A DNA stretch of 8,992 bases. Source: Desulfamplus sp. (lineage in GTDB: Bacteria > Desulfobacterota > Desulfobacteria > Desulfobacterales > Desulfobacteraceae). Location: positions 1 through 8,992 of the forward strand of contig JADFXA010000070.1 of NCBI GenBank assembly GCA_015233755.1. The letters run 5' to 3'. Shown piece by piece: positions 6,930 to 8,992 of the stretch. Under the pieces are notes generated by a model that was given only the letters and a program-made list of their open reading frames with translations, was not told the origin of the DNA and did no database searches. The first letter of the stretch is position 1. Each line of letters opens with the position of its first letter. Both the position numbers and the translations under genes were made by a program.

Positions 6930-8615
6930 TCAGGCAAACACCGCCCCATTTCCTGCTGATGTAACCTGTTTTGCGTATCTTGCCATGTATCCAGTTTTAA
7001 TTTTAGGTTCTGGGCGTTTCCAATTTGATAATCTTTTATTTATCTCTTCATTTGGAACCAAAAGCTCAATTGATTTTGCTGGAATATCTATTCTTATCTG
7101 ATCTCCCTCTTCTACTGCTGCAAGAACGCTTCCTTGCATTGCTTCTGGTGAAATATGACCAATTGACGCACCTTTTGTTCCACCTGAGAATCTGCCATCA
7201 GTAATTAAGGCAACATCTCCATCAAGCCCCATGCCAGCAATTGCTGAAGTTGGTGTAAGCATCTCTCTCATTCCAGGACCTCCTGCTGGTCCTTCGTATC
7301 TAATTACAATAACATCGCCTTTTTTAATGCTATTTGACATTATTGCCTCAGTTGCTGCCTCTTCTGAATCAAATACTCTTGCAGGTCCCTGATGACAGAG
7401 CATCTCTTTTTTCACAGCAGACTGCTTTACAACACACCCTTCAGTTGCAATATTTCCAAAAAGAACAGCAAGCCCACCCTCTTTATGATATGGATCACTT
7501 ATTGGTCTGATAACATTTGAATTTTTAACTCTTGCGTTTTTTATATTCTCTGCAACTGTTTTGCTTGTGGATGTGATACACGAACCATCAATTATAGATT
7601 CTCCATCTTTATTTTGATCAAAGAGTGTTTTAAGAACTGCCTGTATTCCACCTGCATAATATAAATCAAGTAGGTGATCCTTGCCGCCTGGACTTAAAGA
7701 GCAGATATGTGGGATTTTTGAACTCATCTCATTTATAAGCTCAAGCGGGATATTAAGACCAGATTCGTGTGCTATAGCTTTAAGATGAAGAACTGTGTTT
7801 GTAGAGCATCCAAGTGCCATATCAACTGCAAGTGCATTTCTAAATGCACTTGCAGTCATAATTTGACGGGGAGTTATGTTATTTTTTAAAAGCTCCATAA
7901 TTACCATTCCAGCCTCTTTTCCCAAACGGATTCGCTCAGAAAATGGTGCTGGTATTGTGCCGTTTCCTGGCAACCCCATACCAATTGCTTCAGTTAAGCA
8001 ATTCATGGAATTAGCTGTAAACATTCCAGCACATGAGCCGCAAGTTGGACATGCTGCATTTTCAATCAACTCCATCTCTTCTTCGCTCATTTTGCCGCTT
8101 TTGACAGCACCTACAGCCTCAAACACAGATATAAGATCAATTTTTCCTGACTGCTCCTCTATAGGGTTTCTACCAGGAAGCATTGGGCCTCCACTTATAC
8201 AAATTGCTGGAATATTTAAGCGCGCTGCAGCCATAAGCATCCCCGGAACAATCTTATCGCAATTTGGAACTAATACAATTGCATCAAACGGGTGTGCCAT
8301 AGCAGAAACTTCAATTGAATCTGCAATAAGCTCCCTGCTTGCAAGTGAGTAGTGCATACCAGCATGATTCATGGCAATGCCATCACATACACCAATTGTT
8401 GAAAACTCCATTGGAGTTCCTCCAGCAATTCTAATTCCAGCTTTTACTGCCGCAACAATTTGGTTTAAGTGGATATGTCCCGGAATTAACTCATTAGCTG
8501 AATTTGCAATCCCTATTAGTGGGCGTCTGATCTCTTCGTCAGTAAAGCCAACTGCCTTCATAAGGCTTCTGTGCGGTGCTCTTGCAAGACCCTTTTTTGC
8601 AATGTCGCTTCTCAT
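6930..8615 (-). CDS. ilvD: Dihydroxy-acid dehydratase
   Basis: IlvD is an iron-sulfur enzyme of the cytoplasm that dehydrates 2,3-dihydroxy-isovalerate and 2,3-dihydroxy-3-methylvalerate to the 2-keto acids that precede valine/leucine and isoleucine. The 561 residues match the usual family length. Visible signatures include NELIPGHIHLN (about 41-51), GVCDGIAMNH (75-84), PNCDKIVPGM (117-126), CPTCGSCAGMFTANSMN (189-205) and, near the C-terminus, ITDGRFSGG (about 471-479) followed by GHISPEA. Cys77, Cys119 and Cys189/192/195 are candidate cluster ligands or near neighbours. The ATG at 8615 is preceded by GAGAGGA a few nt upstream. It is the first structural gene of the operon, downstream of the attenuator, and 35 nt before ilvB. 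No truncation or missing motif is seen. Confidence 0.97.
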   Translation of the reverse strand: MRSDIAKKGLARAPHRSLMKAVGFTDEEIRRPLIGIANSANELIPGHIHLNQIVAAVKAGIRIAGGTPMEFSTIGVCDGIAMNHAGMHYSLASRELIADSIEVSAMAHPFDAIVLVPNCDKIVPGMLMAAARLNIPAICISGGPMLPGRNPIEEQSGKIDLISVFEAVGAVKSGKMSEEEMELIENAACPTCGSCAGMFTANSMNCLTEAIGMGLPGNGTIPAPFSERIRLGKEAGMVIMELLKNNITPRQIMTASAFRNALAVDMALGCSTNTVLHLKAIAHESGLNIPLELINEMSSKIPHICSLSPGGKDHLLDLYYAGGIQAVLKTLFDQNKDGESIIDGSCITSTSKTVAENIKNARVKNSNVIRPISDPYHKEGGLAVLFGNIATEGCVVKQSAVKKEMLCHQGPARVFDSEEAATEAIMSNSIKKGDVIVIRYEGPAGGPGMREMLTPTSAIAGMGLDGDVALITDGRFSGGTKGASIGHISPEAMQGSVLAAVEEGDQIRIDIPAKSIELLVPNEEINKRLSNWKRPEPKIKTGYMARYAKQVTSAGNGAVFA

Positions 8616-8646
8616 CTTTCCTCTCTTTTAGTAATTTATATGATTA

Positions 8647-8688
8647 AATATCATCTATCTCTAAATTTATATTATCTAACTCTAAATT
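8647..8688 (-). repeat. Two 21-bp imperfect tandem repeats in the ilvD 5' untranslated region
   Basis: On the minus strand, 8688-8668 and 8667-8647 are directly adjacent copies of a 21-nt unit beginning AATTTAGAG and containing TAGAT; they differ at three positions. They lie between the attenuator terminator and the ilvD ribosome binding site. They could bind a regulator or be a chance duplication in AT-rich DNA. The rest of 8616-8734 is AT-rich, with no ORF that I can support. Confidence 0.5.
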
Positions 8689-8734
8689 ATATGAAATTGT
8701 AGCTAATCGTATTTATATTTTCAGATTCAAAACA

Positions 8735-8776
8735 AAAAAGCCGTTATCAGCTTTTGAGGGCTGATAACGGCTTTTT
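8735..8776 (-). terminator. Intrinsic terminator (attenuator 3:4 hairpin) before ilvD
   Basis: On the minus strand, arms 8776-8761 and 8750-8735 form a perfect 16-bp stem (core GCCGUUAUCAG with CUGAUAACGGC, extended by A-U pairs), which can be lengthened by one G-C and two G-U pairs over a small loop at 8751-8760. The 3' arm runs into TTTTTT-G-TTTT. It lies 28 nt after the leader peptide stop and about 120 nt before the ilvD start, on the transcribed strand, which is the place of an attenuator terminator and not of the end of a gene. The stem is AT-closed, so on the plus strand it also has a T-run and could end transcription there too. Confidence 0.88.
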
Positions 8777-8811
8777 AAGAATCCTATTCTAATTATGCCA
8801 ATGTCAGCCCT
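8757..8811 (-). promoter_or_regulatory. Attenuator 2:3 antiterminator helix
   Basis: RNA segment AGGGCUGACAUUGGC (8811-8797), which contains the leader stop codon, can pair with GCCGUUAUCAGCCCU (8771-8757), the 5' arm and loop edge of the terminator. Eight pairs are continuous (AGGGCUGA with UCAGCCCU), followed by A-U, U-G and GGC-GCC with two single mismatches. This fold is incompatible with both the 1:2 helix and the terminator. It would form when a ribosome stalls at Ile/Val codons 4-10, or at Ile codons 19-21, leaving 8811-8797 free. A ribosome that reaches the UGA stop would cover this segment and permit termination. Confidence 0.65.
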
Positions 8812-8877
8812 TTCTTCTGAGGGCGATAATAATCACCTCCACAAGGAGAAGAGATAGAATGACATTGACGATAATTA
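8790..8877 (-). promoter_or_regulatory. Attenuator 1:2 helix (default fold of the leader RNA)
   Basis: In the minus-strand RNA, segment 8877-8860, which covers leader codons 4 to 10 (Ile-Ile-Ile-Val-Asn-Val-Ile), is complementary to segment 8806-8790, which begins with the leader UGA stop. The match is 17 bp: ten (GUCAAUGUCA with UGACAUUGGC, one G-U) plus seven (UAAUUAU with AUAAUUA), separated by one bulged C at 8870. A smaller hairpin, GCCCU (8824-8820) with AGGGC (8811-8807), is nested within it. When this helix forms, the stop-codon region cannot act as antiterminator. A ribosome stalled on the first Ile/Val cluster would cover the 5' arm and prevent it. The pairing is seen in the sequence. 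The mechanism is inferred from known amino-acid attenuators. Confidence 0.68.
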
Positions 8878-8887
8878 TATTTTGCAT
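8804..8887 (-). CDS. Branched-chain amino acid attenuator leader peptide (27 aa)
   Basis: This short ORF starts with ATG at 8887, directly after an in-frame TAG, and ends with TGA at 8806-8804. Of its 27 residues, 16 are branched-chain: Ile at 4, 5, 6, 10, 19, 20 and 21; Val at 7, 9, 16 and 18; Leu at 11, 13, 14, 15 and 23. The C-terminus is basic (Arg24, Arg25, Lys26). It resembles in design the IlvL-type leader peptides of enteric ilv operons, whose translation senses charged tRNA-Ile, tRNA-Val and tRNA-Leu. It sits between a promoter and an intrinsic terminator that precedes ilvD, so its role is very probably regulatory. Its own Shine-Dalgarno is weak (GAGA about 15 nt upstream of ATG). 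The peptide itself is unlikely to have a separate function. Name ilvL would be by analogy only. Confidence 0.82.
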   Translation of the reverse strand: MQNIIIVNVILSLLLVEVIIIALRRKG

Positions 8888-8911
8888 CTAATTTACTGTT
8901 TATCTCTATTA

Positions 8912-8941
8912 ATTATAAATAGTTATATTTTGATTTGTTAA
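8912..8941 (-). promoter_or_regulatory. Sigma70-like promoter of the ilv operon leader
   Basis: On the minus strand a perfect -10 hexamer TATAAT (8917-8912) lies 18 nt downstream of TTAACA (8941-8936), a 5 of 6 match to the consensus -35. A start near 8904-8906 would give a 5' leader of about 290 nt before ilvD and about 17-19 nt before the leader peptide. The -35 box sits inside a short palindrome, TTGTT-T-AACAA, which could be chance in such AT-rich DNA. The call rests on the hexamers, the spacing and the position just upstream of an attenuator. The start site itself is inferred. Confidence 0.6.
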
Positions 8942-8992
8942 ACAATATATGGCTAAAATAAAAAACAATGACAAAATAACTATATGAACAAC

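Noticed and set aside
7876..8352. Plus-strand ORF of 158 codons inside ilvD
   Set aside because: It is antisense to a highly conserved ilvD region, with no recognisable domain. The same applies to plus-strand ORFs at 6026-6340 and 6730-7101.
8859..8891. Plus-strand ORF of 10 aa (ATG at 8859) with an AAGGAG 10 nt upstream
   Set aside because: It is antisense to the leader peptide, whose codon pattern explains its Ile-rich content, and there is no matching promoter or downstream plus-strand gene.
8616..8905. T-box or riboswitch in the ilv leader
   Set aside because: No T-box sequence or specifier-loop arrangement is seen, and the leader peptide with competing helices explains the terminator better.
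8949..8987. Plus-strand 12-codon ORF at the right edge, and an ATG at 8984
   Set aside because: Too short, with no Shine-Dalgarno. A divergent gene beyond the edge is possible but cannot be supported here.

Overview
The window is one stretch of an AT-rich bacterial chromosome in which every credible protein gene lies on the minus strand and is read from the right edge leftwards. Gene style, Shine-Dalgarno use and protein sequences suggest a Gram-negative or deep-branching bacterium, for example of a deltaproteobacterial or Deferribacterota-like lineage. The sequence alone does not fix the taxonomy.

Layout in the direction of transcription: (1) 8992-8616, a regulatory leader with a sigma70-like promoter, a 27-residue Ile/Leu/Val-rich leader peptide that has not been listed among long ORFs because it is so short, mutually exclusive RNA helices and a strong intrinsic terminator; (2) ilvD, dihydroxy-acid dehydratase; (3) ilvB and ilvN, the catalytic and regulatory subunits of acetolactate synthase; (4) cimA, (R)-citramalate synthase; (5) leuA, 2-isopropylmalate synthase; (6) a 206-nt gap packed with four inverted repeats, one of which is a terminator for the plus strand; (7) ftsY, the signal recognition particle receptor GTPase; (8) 138 nt of AT-rich sequence with no supported gene.

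The five metabolic genes form a branched-chain amino acid operon with gaps of 35 to 65 nt. IlvBN and IlvD serve the common isoleucine/valine path. CimA makes citramalate from pyruvate and acetyl-CoA, the entry to threonine-independent isoleucine synthesis. LeuA commits 2-ketoisovalerate to leucine. ilvC, ilvE, leuB and leuCD are not here and must be encoded elsewhere if the pathways are complete.

The most notable element is the leader. It has the full logic of a classical ribosome-mediated transcription attenuator: 16 of 27 leader residues are Ile, Leu or Val; a 17-bp helix joins the first Ile/Val codon cluster to the region of the leader stop codon; that same stop-codon region can instead pair with the 5' arm of the terminator as an antiterminator. 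ftsY is probably a separate transcription unit or is read through from the operon.
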